Notes under the pieces: generated by a model
Seen by the model: only the letters and a program-made list of their open reading frames with translations
Told to the model about the DNA's origin: nothing
Database searches by the model: none
In this document: positions 36,201 to 44,336 of the stretch, in pieces
Numbering within the stretch: the first letter of the stretch is position 1
Layout: each line of letters opens with the position of its first letter
Program-made: the position numbers and the translations under genes
Origin: Desulfonatronum thiodismutans
Lineage (GTDB): Bacteria > Desulfobacterota > Desulfovibrionia > Desulfovibrionales > Desulfonatronaceae
Assembly: GCF_000717475.1 (NCBI RefSeq)
Contig: NZ_JPIK01000004.1
Coordinates: 313,797-377,796 of the forward strand
Direction of reading: 5' to 3'
DNA: 64,000 nt

Positions 36201-36401
36201 CTCAGCCGCCACGCCATGGCTTTTGGTCAACCCGTCCCAGGCTTTTGGTTGGGTCTCTTGCACCCATGCAATGATATCGGCAGGAAAAAGCGCCCGTTGC
36301 CGGTCAAATGCGTGGCAGCCTTCAGGATCATACAGCCAGTCATGAGCGGCCAGATGGGAGCAGATGTCGTTCTCGAACTCGATTTCCTTGTGCAGGCTCA
36401 T
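33273..36401 (-). CDS. hsdR: type I restriction enzyme R subunit
   Basis: 1042 residues. Nuclease motif near residue 141 (CLDLVLFLNG) to 157 (VATVEIK), matching D..ExK; Walker A QNSAGSGKT at about 306-313; DEAH box VIADEAHSSQTG at about 420; further helicase motifs VAFTATPKAK and LSRLNRCFPGK. A charged coiled coil (AIKEAKATKNAKAEKEAQEEKKAL) lies near residue 800. It translocates and cuts unmethylated DNA as part of the HsdR2M2S1 complex. Fifteen bases downstream of hsdS, with a GGAG site; last gene of the hsdMSR operon. All motifs present, so likely active. Confidence 0.95.
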   Translation of the reverse strand: MSLHKEIEFENDICSHLAAHDWLYDPEGCHAFDRQRALFPADIIAWVQETQPKAWDGLTKSHGVAAEAVLLDRIRKQLDDRGTLDVIRFGVELLGLRQPLSLAQFKPALAMNPDLQVKYETNRLRVVRQVRYSVHNENCLDLVLFLNGIPVATVEIKTDFTQSVHDAVDQYRFDRQPRPKGQGAAEPLLDFPRGALVHFAVSNSLVRMATKLEGASTTFLPFDRGDNNAAGNPINPEGHATSYLWEEVWERESWLEILGRYIVAMRDSKKRIEKIIFPRYHQLYVTRKLIRTVLEEGPGKKYLVQNSAGSGKTNAIAWSAHFLADLHDADHKKIFDSVIVVSDRTVLDAQLQDAIFNFERTTGVVATISGEHQSKSSELAQALSDGKKILVCTIQTFPFAIKAVQELAATQGKTFAVIADEAHSSQTGEAAAKLKQVLTAEELKELEDGGEISVEDLLAAQMAARAREDGITYVAFTATPKAKTLELFGRRPDPSRPASADNAPQPFHVYSMRQAIEEEFILDVLKNYTTYNLAFRLACEGKEIDETEVERSEAMRGIMHWVRLHPYNISQKVKIVVEHFRENVAPLLGGNAKAMVVTASRAEVVRWQLATQKYIKEQGYKMQTLVAFSGEVKDEELGPDGFTETSKILNPTLSGRHIREAFGTDEFHLLLVANKFQTGFDQPLLCGMYVDKRLAGIQAVQTLSRLNRCFPGKDTTYILDFVNDPDEILAAFKVYYETAELDGVTDPNLVFDIRAKLDAQGFYDDKEVDRVVNVELNPKSSQKELTAALAPVAGRLLRRYKELQKAIKEAKATKNAKAEKEAQEEKKALELFKHNMGAFKRVYSFLSQIFNYENTDIEKRAIFYRRLLPLLEFGRERDVIDLSAVVLTHHQLKNKGNRDMPIGPGATGKLKPMTDTGSGEVREKQKALLAEIISKVNELFEGELTEDDKLIYVNNVIKGKLLESEILAEQASNNTKEQFANSPDLASEILNAIMDALEAHTVMSKQALESEKVRHGLRDILLDHAGLYEGLRSKAGINAPTP

Positions 36402-36416
36402 GGGTTCTCCAGGGCG

Positions 36417-37745
36417 TTACTGCGTGACGTCCGCCAGTCCTCGCACGTCGATCTTGCCGGTCACGGCGGCGGAGATGAGGGCTGAACGCCGTTCCTTGAG
36501 GAGGTCTATGGCGTGTCGGGATGTGTCGATCAAATCGTCAATTTTTGAAATCACGGCTAGCAGATGGTCCGTAATTGAGTCTTGCTCTTCTTTTGGCGGA
36601 GTGGCCACTAAAAACTCAACTGCATGACTGATATTGAACTGCTCTTGCGCAGCGCCATATTGAACTAACTCTACTTGATACCGCACCATGCGGCTGTTCA
36701 TGGCAAAGCACAACCACTCGGGGTTGAACATTCCTTTTCTTATGAGCATCACGGAGGCACAGTTCCCTCCTTCGCACTCAGCCGGGATCACGGCAGAGAC
36801 TCCTGGGGCACCAACTCGCACAGTGACGATATCGCCTTGCTTTAGTTGAGTTTTTCCGTTTCTCTTGCTGTCCTCTCCACTGATCCGACGTGCCCCGTCA
36901 ACCCTGACCTGCCCCTCCGCGATGTCACCGCCATACAAAAAAGGATATCCTTCATCTGCTACATAGTTGCTCGGATTGACTACGATGCCAACTGAAATCT
37001 GAGGGCTAAGATGCTTTAAGCGCTTGATCGCCCAATGCTCCGGAACTTCCCCCAACCACTCCACGCCGCTGTCCTTCATGGGCACATTCGGATCAAGCCC
37101 CTTGGTCACGGCATGGGAGATGACCGCCTGCCGCTTCTCCTTGAGGAGGTCAATCAGCTTTTCCTGCTCGGCAACCAGGGCGTCGATCTTGGCGGTCTCA
37201 CGGTCTAGGAAGGCGGAGATGACGGATTGTTCATAGCGGGGCGGAAAAACAAGCTCAAATGCCGCTAACGCATCTCCAGAAAGCTCCAAAAAAGTCGTTC
37301 CTTTGCCCCTGATGTTCAATTGCACTGAGGCAATGGAGAACATGTACGCATAGAATCTTGGCTCAATTATATTTACAGCAATAAGGCATTTACAGCCTTG
37401 GTTTGTGCAGAGTCCAACATCAGAAATACCAAGAGAACCAATTGGAGCCCTAGTTGATAAAACAATGCTTCCCTTTGGGACCATTGTTGTGCCACATGAC
37501 GCTAGACCCTCTGCCGTAATGCGTCGGGCTGAATCCAAAATTTCAAATGATCGTAGATGGCTAAGGTCTGCGGGTGTTATCCATACGATATCACCATCCC
37601 AATACAAATCATTGTCAGATTTAGGAGTTGAACCACCAACAATCTGGAAAAGCCTTTTTGTTCGAGCAATACTCCAATGGGATGGCACCTCTCCCAACCA
37701 ATCAACTCCACTGTCCTTATACTCCGGATACTTCGGAAAGCTCAT
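36417..37745 (-). CDS. hsdS: type I restriction-modification specificity subunit
   Basis: 442 residues with two target-recognition domains, each opened by a WLGEVPxHW segment ([17 protein letters not shown] and [17 protein letters not shown]) and closed by a helical spacer ([38 protein letters not shown] and [38 protein letters not shown]). The two spacers are near copies. The subunit sets the split DNA target. Recognition-domain DNA is more AT-rich than the flanks, usual for exchanged domains. ATG overlaps the hsdM stop (ATGA). Target sequence cannot be predicted. Confidence 0.93.
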   Translation of the reverse strand: MSFPKYPEYKDSGVDWLGEVPSHWSIARTKRLFQIVGGSTPKSDNDLYWDGDIVWITPADLSHLRSFEILDSARRITAEGLASCGTTMVPKGSIVLSTRAPIGSLGISDVGLCTNQGCKCLIAVNIIEPRFYAYMFSIASVQLNIRGKGTTFLELSGDALAAFELVFPPRYEQSVISAFLDRETAKIDALVAEQEKLIDLLKEKRQAVISHAVTKGLDPNVPMKDSGVEWLGEVPEHWAIKRLKHLSPQISVGIVVNPSNYVADEGYPFLYGGDIAEGQVRVDGARRISGEDSKRNGKTQLKQGDIVTVRVGAPGVSAVIPAECEGGNCASVMLIRKGMFNPEWLCFAMNSRMVRYQVELVQYGAAQEQFNISHAVEFLVATPPKEEQDSITDHLLAVISKIDDLIDTSRHAIDLLKERRSALISAAVTGKIDVRGLADVTQ

Positions 37746-39484
37746 GCCGTCAGCCCCTCGATCATCGCCTTGATTCTGTCCGTGGTTAGCTTCAAGTCAG
37801 CATCAATCATGTCCAAGGGCCGGGGCGGATTGAAAACGTAGAAGTGCCTGTTGAACGGTATCTCGTAACCCACCTTTGTCTTGTCGTGGTCGATCCAGGC
37901 ATCCGGGGCATGGGGCAGGACTTCCCGCTTGAAGTATTCCTCCACATCCTGGCTCAATGGTACGTTCTCGGTGTCCCTAAGCTTTGAGTCCGGCATGGGC
38001 TTGCCCTTCATCTTACCCTTCTGGCCCAGGACGATCTTGCCTTTCGCGTCGCGCTCCGGACGCTCTACGGTGATGGTGCGGTAGCCGAAGTCGGTGTTCT
38101 TGAATATCCGGCTGATGGGCTTGCCGTCAGCCTCAGCCTCCACAAATTGGCCGAAAAGCCGGGTGATCTCGGCAATGTGATCCTCGGACAGTTCCTTGCG
38201 CTTGCTGCCCAGGCTTTTGCGCATCTTCTGCCACATATTCGAGGCATCAATGAGTTGGACAAGTCCTTTTCGGTGTTCAGGTTTCTTGTTGCTGACGATC
38301 CATATGTAGGTGCTGATGCCGGTGTTGTAGAACATGTCCGTGGGCAATCCGACGATGGCTTCCAGAAGATCGTTCTCCAGGACATACCGGCGAATCTCGC
38401 TTTCCCCGCTCCCAGCAGCGCCTGTAAATAGCGGCGATCCGTTGAGGACGATGCCGAACCGGCACCCACCTTCAGCCACGGGGCGCATCTTGCTGATGAG
38501 GTGGAGCAAGAAAAGCATGGACCCATCGGATATTCTGGGCAGCCCTGGGCCAAAGCGGCCATTAAATCCGAGAGTGGTGTGCTCCTTGCGGACTTCCTTT
38601 TCTACCTTCTTCCACTCCACGCCAAAAGGTGGATTGGAGAGCATGTAGTCGAAATATCTCCCGCTGTGTCCGTCATCGGAGAGTGTGTTGCCAAAAACGA
38701 TGTTCGAAACGTCCTGGCCCTTGATGAGCATGTCCGCCTTGCAGATGGCGAAGGACTCAGGATTCAACTCCTGACCAAAGACCGTCAGTCGGGCTTTGGG
38801 GTTGTGCTCGGCAAGATATTCACCGGAAATGGACAGCATGCCGCCGGTTCCAGAGGTTGGGTCATAGAGTGCGCGGACCACGCCAGGCTTGGACAGAACA
38901 TCGTCGTCTTCGATGAAGATAAGGCAGACCAGAAGCCGGATAACATCTCGCGGGGTAAAGTGTTCTCCGGCTGTTTCGTTTGAAAGCTCGGCGAACTTCC
39001 GAATCAGTTCCTCAAAGACAAGCCCCATCTGGTGGTTGCTTACCACGTCAGGGTGGAGGTCGAACTGAGTGAAGCGCTCGGTGACACGATAAAGCAGGCC
39101 GCATTTGGCGAGGCGTTCAACTTGGGCGTGGAAGTCAAATCGTTCGAAGATATCCCGCACGGCATAGGAGAACGTATTGATGTAGCTGAAGAGGTTTTCC
39201 CGGATGTGATCCTGATCCCCCATGAGCTTCTTCATGTCGAGGGGGGAGGTGTTGAAAAAGGTCTGTCTAGAAGCCCTTAGCAGAAAGGGTTCAGGGTTGA
39301 TGCCCAGCTTTTGGCGGTTTTCCAACTCGACCAGAACGGCTTGCTTCGTAGGGGCCAGGACGCAATCAAGGCGTCTCAGGACGGTAAAGGGTAGAATAAC
39401 ACGGCCATATTCAGACTGCTTGTAGTCACCCCTCAAGAGGTCAGCGACGGACCAGATGAAGGCGGACAAAGACTGTTGGTTCAT
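37742..39484 (-). CDS. hsdM: type I restriction-modification N6-adenine methylase subunit
   Basis: 580 residues. SAM-binding motif [13 protein letters not shown] at about 208-220 and catalytic NPPF in [13 protein letters not shown] at about 284-287; the N-terminal HsdM helical domain ([32 protein letters not shown]) is complete. It methylates adenine in the target chosen by HsdS. Operon order is hsdM-hsdS-hsdR, with the HU/IHF-like gene 55 bases upstream on the same strand. Confidence 0.95.
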   Translation of the reverse strand: MNQQSLSAFIWSVADLLRGDYKQSEYGRVILPFTVLRRLDCVLAPTKQAVLVELENRQKLGINPEPFLLRASRQTFFNTSPLDMKKLMGDQDHIRENLFSYINTFSYAVRDIFERFDFHAQVERLAKCGLLYRVTERFTQFDLHPDVVSNHQMGLVFEELIRKFAELSNETAGEHFTPRDVIRLLVCLIFIEDDDVLSKPGVVRALYDPTSGTGGMLSISGEYLAEHNPKARLTVFGQELNPESFAICKADMLIKGQDVSNIVFGNTLSDDGHSGRYFDYMLSNPPFGVEWKKVEKEVRKEHTTLGFNGRFGPGLPRISDGSMLFLLHLISKMRPVAEGGCRFGIVLNGSPLFTGAAGSGESEIRRYVLENDLLEAIVGLPTDMFYNTGISTYIWIVSNKKPEHRKGLVQLIDASNMWQKMRKSLGSKRKELSEDHIAEITRLFGQFVEAEADGKPISRIFKNTDFGYRTITVERPERDAKGKIVLGQKGKMKGKPMPDSKLRDTENVPLSQDVEEYFKREVLPHAPDAWIDHDKTKVGYEIPFNRHFYVFNPPRPLDMIDADLKLTTDRIKAMIEGLTA

Positions 39485-39539
39485 AAAGAGACAAAATCCT
39501 AATGAGGGTTACTCGAACAGGTCGACTTTGGAATCTTTC

Positions 39540-39821
39540 TTAATTCAACTCATCCCGAAACTTCTTCGACAACCGAAACACGACCACCTTCCTCGCCTCA
39601 AGAGTTATTGGCTTATCAGTAGCCGGGTTGCGGCCCTTCCTGGCCTTCTTGGCATATGCCTCGAACTTGCCGAAGCCTGAGATCAACAGGGCGTGATCGC
39701 GAACTATTGCGGTCTTCATAATTGAGATAAGAGACTCAACGTACTTCCTGGCCTCGCCACGGGTACGATCAGTCTTATCGTATACTGCGTCTATGATTTC
39801 CGCTTTTGTCAGGGTGCTCAT
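39540..39821 (-). CDS. HU/IHF-family DNA-bending protein
   Basis: 93 residues. TLTKAEIIDAVYDKTDRTRGEARKYVESLISIMKTAI then ISGFGKFEAYAKKARKGRNPATDKPITLEARKVVVFRLSKKFRDEL, the full IHF-alpha-like pattern including the GRNP beta-arm. Such proteins bend DNA in recombination, packaging and transcription. It is encoded on the island, directly upstream of hsdM, and may help integration or excision or regulate the hsd operon; both are inference. GGAG site seven bases before ATG. Confidence 0.92.
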   Translation of the reverse strand: MSTLTKAEIIDAVYDKTDRTRGEARKYVESLISIMKTAIVRDHALLISGFGKFEAYAKKARKGRNPATDKPITLEARKVVVFRLSKKFRDELN

Positions 39822-40057
39822 GGGTTATCTCCATTTCAGTGCCCAGCGGGTTGTCTTGAATGAGGGCACGGGGTAGATTTGAACTGGCACACACATGGGG
39901 CCTAAGTTGCACATACCACCCCGCCGTGCCGGGCAAGTGCGCGAGTGTCCAGACCAACCCGCACCGCTGGCGGCCTGTTACCTCGGGCGTGGCCAGTACC
40001 GGCTCCGGGCTTTGCTCTGGGCCGGTTAATTTTTGTGCGGCAGGACAGACGGGTTAC
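39822..40057. other. intergenic stretch upstream of the HU/IHF-like gene
   Basis: A GC-rich gap of 236 bp, the only room for a promoter of the HU/IHF-hsdMSR group. A 7-bp pair GGCACGG (39865-39871) and CCGTGCC (39924-39930) could fold with a TTCAAAT-like loop between on the minus strand, but a cloverleaf does not close. No gene is supported. Confidence 0.4.
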
Positions 40058-40249
40058 TCATCCCGGCTTTACTTCTCCAGTTCGTTCCCGGCACTGCTCG
40101 TACATATCCTCAAATACCATCCGCACTCCGGTATTCTGGCCCAGCGTGTCTCGCCTGACGGCACTGATGATGATTTTCTGGTGCTCGGGCAGGTCCGCTC
40201 CGTTGTTAGTGGCGGCCAGGATGATCTTGGCTTTATCGAGGTCGGTCAT
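40058..40249 (-). CDS. small hypothetical protein of the island
   Basis: 63 residues from MTDLDKAKIILAATNNGADL, chosen because GGAAGGAG lies about nine bases ahead; a longer frame to 40357 has no ribosome site and runs into the repeat region. The product is helical, ending EDMYEQCRERTGEVKPG. Not recognised. Same strand as the HU/IHF and hsd genes downstream. Confidence 0.5.
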   Translation of the reverse strand: MTDLDKAKIILAATNNGADLPEHQKIIISAVRRDTLGQNTGVRMVFEDMYEQCRERTGEVKPG

Positions 40250-40329
40250 GGGTTGTGCTCCTTCCCGGTCCGCATATCCGAAACGCCCCCAAAAACAAAG
40301 CCAGATCTCATACCGAGATCGGGCTTTTG

Positions 40330-40495
40330 CTTTTTTCATCCCCTCAAGTCGGGGCAAGAAACAAGATCAACATGAACGATGCTCCCTGAGCACTAAAGTC
40401 TCAAACCCCTCAAGTCGGGGCACTTCTGGGAACTATCGATGAGACTATCAAGAATGCCGGAATGGCCAGTTCTCAAACCCCTTGTTAAAAAGTTT
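40330..40495 (-). CRISPR. degenerate CRISPR-like repeat set (2.5 units)
   Basis: TGCCCCGACTTGAGGGG occurs twice on the minus strand (40340-40356 and 40406-40422), and the right part AGGGGTTTGAGA of the second copy recurs at about 40471-40483. Spacing is 66 and 72 bases with unlike sequence of about 40 bases between. The CCCC..GGGG stem and the TTTGAGAC tail have the shape of a type I CRISPR repeat. No cas gene is near. It could instead be a set of operator or regulatory repeats. Confidence 0.35.
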
Positions 40496-40515
40496 GGCCG
40501 ATCCCATCTCATGCT

Positions 40516-40941
40516 CTACCACACCAGAGCGTTTACCCGGTCGTGAATCGTCAGGTCTTCAAACATCTCCTGTGCTTCGCGGCTTGGTTTCAACTTTATC
40601 GGGAACCGGAATTTTTCCAACGCCTGTTTGATCTGCATTTGAAGTTTTTCCCGGTGAAACAGTTGAACCCATTCCTGGTCGTCACCATCGGCCAGGAGTC
40701 TCGGGTCAGGATACTGGTCGATCAGTCCGGCCATCTCCAGTTCCGACACCAGATACAGCGCCGACTCCAGCGGGCTTTCCTGCCCCTGAAGTATTCACCG
40801 AAGGTTTTCCTGTACTATCCAAAGCAGGTGTTCCAGGTCGGAGATTTCCGTCAGGCCGTCCGGTACTTGGACTGTCAGGCTTGCCCATTCCTTCTTGGGC
40901 ATCCAGTACAGGTTTGACTTGGGATACGGCAGGTCGCTCAT
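40516..40941 (-). pseudogene. island gene of unknown function interrupted by an in-frame TGA
   Basis: The frame opens with MSDLPYPKSNLYWMPKKEWASLTVQVPDG (ATG at 40941, GAGGGG seven bases ahead), reaches TGA at codon 49 (40795-40797) after WIVQENLR, and then continues in the same frame with ILQGQESPLESALYLVSELEMAGLI to the natural stop at 40516 (141 codons in all). Both halves look coding. A simple nonsense mutation is most likely. Selenocysteine is an outside possibility: a stem-loop CAGGGGC-AGGAAA-GCCC-G-CTG begins six bases after the TGA. No family recognised. Confidence 0.55.
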
Positions 40942-41068
40942 GGATATGCCCCTCACAGTCAGAGTCGAAATATATCTTCCTCTTGCCAACCAACGAGGCA
41001 AAGGTCAATTATGTGCGGGTTTTCGCTTTTCGCTTTTGTGGTTCCAATCAATCAATGAGGCCAACAGC

Positions 41069-41578
41069 ATGAATCTGTACAAAAAAATTCAAGACATCAT
41101 AGCCCGCCATGATGCACTACAAAGCACTCTTGATGACCTCGAAAAACTCCGTTCAACCATACATCATGCCTTCGGTCCAAAGAGTTTGGCCGTAGATATT
41201 CAGGCACTTCGGAGCAAAGTCGTGGAGGACTCTTGGAACGAGCTGTTCTTCCTCCTAAGAATCGATGAGCCCCCGGAAGACTGCCCAGAATTTTCCTTAA
41301 CAAATGTCCTGAGCTGCCTCGACGAACATAATGTCCGGACAGGTTCCGCCGCCTCTGCTCCCCCTCTGCCCGCAGACATCCCGCAAGACCCGGATGCACT
41401 GCTTCGGCTTAAACACATACTCAAGATCGTGCCCGTATCGGCAACGACGTGGTGGAACGGGGTCAAGAGCGGACGCTTCCCCCAGCCTATCGAATTGGGC
41501 GGGAAATGCACGGCCTGGCGGCGGCGGGACGTACTGAAGTTGGTGAATAGCCGGTCCACCGCGCAAGGAAAGGAATAA
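41069..41578 (+). CDS. AlpA-like HTH regulator with N-terminal extension
   Basis: 169 residues. The C-terminal third (LLRLKHILKIVPVSATTWWNGVKSGRFPQPIELGGKCTAWRRRDVLKLV) is the AlpA/phage-regulator winged HTH, normally the whole of a 65-residue protein. The N-terminal 100 residues are helical (IIARHDALQSTLDDLEKLRSTIHHAFG) and of unknown role. AlpA proteins switch on excision and satellite functions in P4-like elements. Only plus-strand gene of the island's main body. GAGG precedes the ATG by nine bases. Confidence 0.8.
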   Translation: MNLYKKIQDIIARHDALQSTLDDLEKLRSTIHHAFGPKSLAVDIQALRSKVVEDSWNELFFLLRIDEPPEDCPEFSLTNVLSCLDEHNVRTGSAASAPPLPADIPQDPDALLRLKHILKIVPVSATTWWNGVKSGRFPQPIELGGKCTAWRRRDVLKLVNSRSTAQGKE

Positions 41579-41612
41579 AAAAGGCCGCCCACCGGAAGTG
41601 GGACGGCCTTTT
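41577..41612. terminator. bidirectional terminator
   Basis: AAAAGGCCG-CCCAC paired with GTGGG-A-CGGCCTTTT around a CGGAA loop. T-runs on both strands. It ends the AlpA-like gene on one side and the 41,640-45,852 minus-strand group on the other. Confidence 0.85.
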
Positions 41613-41639
41613 GATCCGCGCAACGGTCAACACCGGGTC

Positions 41640-41834
41640 TCACCCGTCCAGGTTTACCAGTGGCCGTTTTGGATGTTTCGCAAGGTACGCCTCTAAGCCG
41701 GGATACTGCTCCAAATGACGCTCAACGGCCTGATCCTGGGTTTCGTGTTCGCCCTGGACGAAGACAAGCGGATAATCGCCCGCCACGCCCTGGGAACGCT
41801 CGAGTTTTTTTATCCTTGGTTCAAGATTCGCCAT
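41640..41834 (-). CDS. small phage-type hypothetical protein
   Basis: 64 residues from MANLEPRIKKLERSQGVAG to KHPKRPLVNLDG. The start at 41834 overlaps the end of the DUF5681 gene (ends 41839) closely; an upstream ATG at 41897 lies inside it. The pattern LEPRIKKLE then PLVFVQGE is common in small phage proteins found just after small-terminase-like genes. Function unknown. Confidence 0.6.
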   Translation of the reverse strand: MANLEPRIKKLERSQGVAGDYPLVFVQGEHETQDQAVERHLEQYPGLEAYLAKHPKRPLVNLDG

Positions 41835-41838
41835 AACA

Positions 41839-42291
41839 TCAACCTCCCTGCTGCTCTTCGAGCCGTGATAACCTGCTCTCCAGTGTCGAAATTTCAATGG
41901 CCTTAAGGTGTCCGCTTATGGCCTGGATCATTGTCACCGCTTGCCCGGGTTCAAGCTCGCCTTTTGTCGCCGCCTCGATGATCGCCCGCGTAGCGTCGGG
42001 AATGGCCGTGGCGTCCACCAGGGAGGGAAGATCAAGGGTGATGGGCCGTTCTTTTCTTGGCGGGCATATCCGGTCAAGCAAGGCCTTGAGCATAGCAGAA
42101 TCGCCCTCCTTGGCCTTCTGGATAGCCGCCTGCGCAATCGCCTGGGCCTCACCCTCAAACAACTCATCCACCATAACAGAAACCCGGTTGCGTGACCCGA
42201 GTTTCCGCCCCTGGGGGTTGCCCGATTGTCCCGGCTTGAAACGGGTACGCCCGCCCTGTTTTTTTTCTGCTTTGTCAGGTTCTTGAGTCAT
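41839..42291 (-). CDS. DUF5681 phage-type protein
   Basis: 150 residues. The N-terminal GGRTRFKPGQSGNPQGRKLGSRNR is the DUF5681 signature, found in phage and mobile-element proteins next to large-terminase genes and thought to bind DNA. The rest is helical with a C-terminal coiled coil (STLESRLSRLEEQQ). No large terminase, portal or capsid gene follows. In satellites, a lone small-terminase-like gene can redirect helper packaging; whether this one does is inference. Confidence 0.8.
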   Translation of the reverse strand: MTQEPDKAEKKQGGRTRFKPGQSGNPQGRKLGSRNRVSVMVDELFEGEAQAIAQAAIQKAKEGDSAMLKALLDRICPPRKERPITLDLPSLVDATAIPDATRAIIEAATKGELEPGQAVTMIQAISGHLKAIEISTLESRLSRLEEQQGG

Positions 42292-42517
42292 TACGTTTCA
42301 CCTCCTTTCCACGGGATGCAATCGCCAATAGTTCATCGTCGCTCATGTCGTAGACCGTCCTCGGGGCACCCACCACGCCCGCACTCGCCGCAACCAAGGC
42401 CCGCCCGATTGCAACTTCCGCGCTGATCGCCGGGCCGATCTTCCGGGTCGCAATCGCAATGTCGCGCAGTCGTCTCAGGTCTTTGATGTGGATTTCCAAA
42501 TCATCACTTTGCTTCAT
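42275..42517 (-). CDS. small hypothetical island protein
   Basis: 80 residues from MKQSDDLEIHIKDLRRLRDIAIATRKIGP; GGAGG lies ten bases ahead. The segment ISAEVAIGRALVAASAGV and the tail MSDDELLAIASRGKEV look like a phage-encoded small DNA-packaging or terminase-adjacent protein (DELLAIASRG is a common short motif in such proteins). It overlaps the DUF5681 start by 17 bases. Confidence 0.6.
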   Translation of the reverse strand: MKQSDDLEIHIKDLRRLRDIAIATRKIGPAISAEVAIGRALVAASAGVVGAPRTVYDMSDDELLAIASRGKEVKRNDSRT

Positions 42518-42521
42518 CAGG

Positions 42522-42974
42522 TTACTTCCTCCTTCGTGCGAAGTCCGCAAGGTTAAGGGCATCCGCCCTGCCGCTGCCAAGCTCTGGCTCTTCGTGTCTG
42601 GACCGTCGCCCTTGCTCAGAATGCCGCGTTGCCATTCCTGGGGGCGGACAAGGACATGGGGGATGGACAGAGCGGCAAATCTCCCAATCCGCGAGCACCT
42701 CCGCTGCTCGCCACTCCTCGTAGGTCGGGACAACAAGCCTGCCGAGGAGAGTTCGCAATTTTCGCGCTCTGGCTTCGAGCCAGTCAGCCTGTTCCTTGAT
42801 CTTCGCGTCAAAATCACGCTCCTCTACGCACCGTTCACAAACGCGAAGTCCCTCGTATTCGCCCAGGGTGACTTCGGTCAAAATGGATGATTTTTCAGTG
42901 GTTCCGCCGCAAATGTGGCAATGATGCCGCGTAAAACCAGCCGCCTTCACGAATTCAAACTTAATGGATTCCAT
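42522..42974 (-). CDS. CxxC zinc-ribbon-like hypothetical protein
   Basis: 150 residues. Two metal-binding pairs at the start, HHCHICGGTT and RVCERCVEERD, suggest a zinc ribbon. The middle is helical (KIKEQADWLEARARKLRTLLGRLVVPTYEEWRAAEVLADWEICRS). The C-terminal third is Pro- and Arg-rich. Three bases after the helicase gene stop, same strand. Not recognised. Confidence 0.6.
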   Translation of the reverse strand: MESIKFEFVKAAGFTRHHCHICGGTTEKSSILTEVTLGEYEGLRVCERCVEERDFDAKIKEQADWLEARARKLRTLLGRLVVPTYEEWRAAEVLADWEICRSVHPPCPCPPPGMATRHSEQGRRSRHEEPELGSGRADALNLADFARRRK

Positions 42975-42977
42975 TGC

Positions 42978-44336
42978 TTACTCCTGATTTGAATTGTTGA
43001 TGTCGAAACCGTATTCCTTGCGGTACACGGCCATTCTGGTTTTGGCCTGATGCGCCAGGATAGGTTGAAGCGGATCAACGATATCAAGAATGACCGCAAC
43101 CTTTCCTGGTGATGGCCGCAATACCCGCCCGCAAAGCTGAATCAATTTGCCGCTCCAGCGTACCGGGGAAGCCAGCACCAGGGAGCAAAGCCCTTTGGCG
43201 TCGTACCCTTCGCCAATCAAGGCCGAAGTTGCGAACAGCACGTCCACGCCGCCTTTCTCCAAGTTCGCGGTAATGGACTGCCGCTCCGTGGTCGGGGTCT
43301 TGCCGTGCATGACGGCCACTCGGCCATGCCCGCCGTTGCACATAGCGGCCAATCGCTCGATGTGCTCCACCCGGTCTGAAACGCAGAGCACCGGCTTTGA
43401 AGCCTTGCGGATCACGTCCAGGATCAGCCGGTTACGGGGTTCATCCTCGATCATGGTTTGCACCATGGCCGCGAAGTCATCCCGATATCCGTACCGGAAC
43501 CCCGTTTCGTGGATTTCGATTTCAGGCCGAAGCACCGCGCCCTGTTCAACGAGTATGCCATCGTCAACACGATGGACCAGCGGGCCAAGGTGATAATGCA
43601 GGGCCGGTGTCATGGCGTCGCGTCGCTGGGGGGTTGCAGTCACCCCAAGGCGATACTTTGCCGGGAACGATGAAGCCACCTGTGAGAATGTGCTGCACGG
43701 GGTTCTATGCGCCTCATCCACCACGACCATACCGAAGCAGCCCACAAGGTTGCCCAAGCGGTTTTTGGCGCTCTGAGCCGTTGTAACAGTTACATCGCGG
43801 ACCAAGCCCTTGCCGTTGCCGATAAGCCCGGCCTGGATGCCCAAGAATTGCTCGATGCGATCCGCCCATTGCTCGAGAAGTGCCGAGGTGTGAACAACCA
43901 CCAGGGCCGGTTGCTTACGATTGGCAATCATGGCCAGGGCAAACGTGGTCTTCCCGGAACCCGTGGGACTTTGAAGAACCGCGTCGGAATAAGGGGCCAG
44001 AGCATCCATGGCTGCTTGCTGGTAATCCCGAAGCCGCCCTCGAAAAACAAAGTCCACCGGGGCCAGGGTCAGCCGGTTGTCGATGATCTCCGGTCTAAAC
44101 CCGTGAGCCGCCAGCACGCGCCAGGCTTCGCGGGCAAAGCCTCGGGGAACGGTGAGAGAATCCGGCGTTTCCTCGTAGAAACAAAGTTGCCGAGGCAGGT
44201 GAGCGCAATACCGCCCACGTTTCGCCGCCTCGATTCTGGCCGGGTTCACAATGGTCAGCCGAGCCTTGATTTTCTCCCGGACCGGTCCGGGAGGGAGTCC
44301 GACCACTGTCGCGGAGTTGGTCAAAATCATTTGCAT
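42978..44336 (-). CDS. superfamily 2 DEAH helicase
   Basis: About 452 residues from MQMILTNSATVVGLPPG. Motif I LQSPTGSGKTTFAL, motif II MVVVDEAHRTP, motif III GVTATPQRRD, and motif VI LIQLCGRVLRPSPGK, with the N-terminal RLRDYQQAAMDAL (Q-like motif). The domain order resembles type III restriction or phage/UvsW-like helicases. On this element it probably serves replication or recombination with the prim-pol protein upstream. The start overlaps the preceding gene by ten bases; the frame's further extension to 44510 is unsupported. Confidence 0.85.
   Translation of the reverse strand: MQMILTNSATVVGLPPGPVREKIKARLTIVNPARIEAAKRGRYCAHLPRQLCFYEETPDSLTVPRGFAREAWRVLAAHGFRPEIIDNRLTLAPVDFVFRGRLRDYQQAAMDALAPYSDAVLQSPTGSGKTTFALAMIANRKQPALVVVHTSALLEQWADRIEQFLGIQAGLIGNGKGLVRDVTVTTAQSAKNRLGNLVGCFGMVVVDEAHRTPCSTFSQVASSFPAKYRLGVTATPQRRDAMTPALHYHLGPLVHRVDDGILVEQGAVLRPEIEIHETGFRYGYRDDFAAMVQTMIEDEPRNRLILDVIRKASKPVLCVSDRVEHIERLAAMCNGGHGRVAVMHGKTPTTERQSITANLEKGGVDVLFATSALIGEGYDAKGLCSLVLASPVRWSGKLIQLCGRVLRPSPGKVAVILDIVDPLQPILAHQAKTRMAVYRKEYGFDINNSNQE

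Noticed and set aside
39864..39930. tRNA-like signal on the minus strand (GGCACGG/CCGTGCC ends with a GTTCAAATC-like loop)
   Set aside because: Only about 67 bases long; T-stem and D-stem do not pair and no anticodon stem forms. Not a tRNA that I can support.
40795..40797. Firm selenoprotein call for the in-frame TGA
   Set aside because: No known selenoprotein motif around it and the stem-loop is short; recorded only as a possibility.
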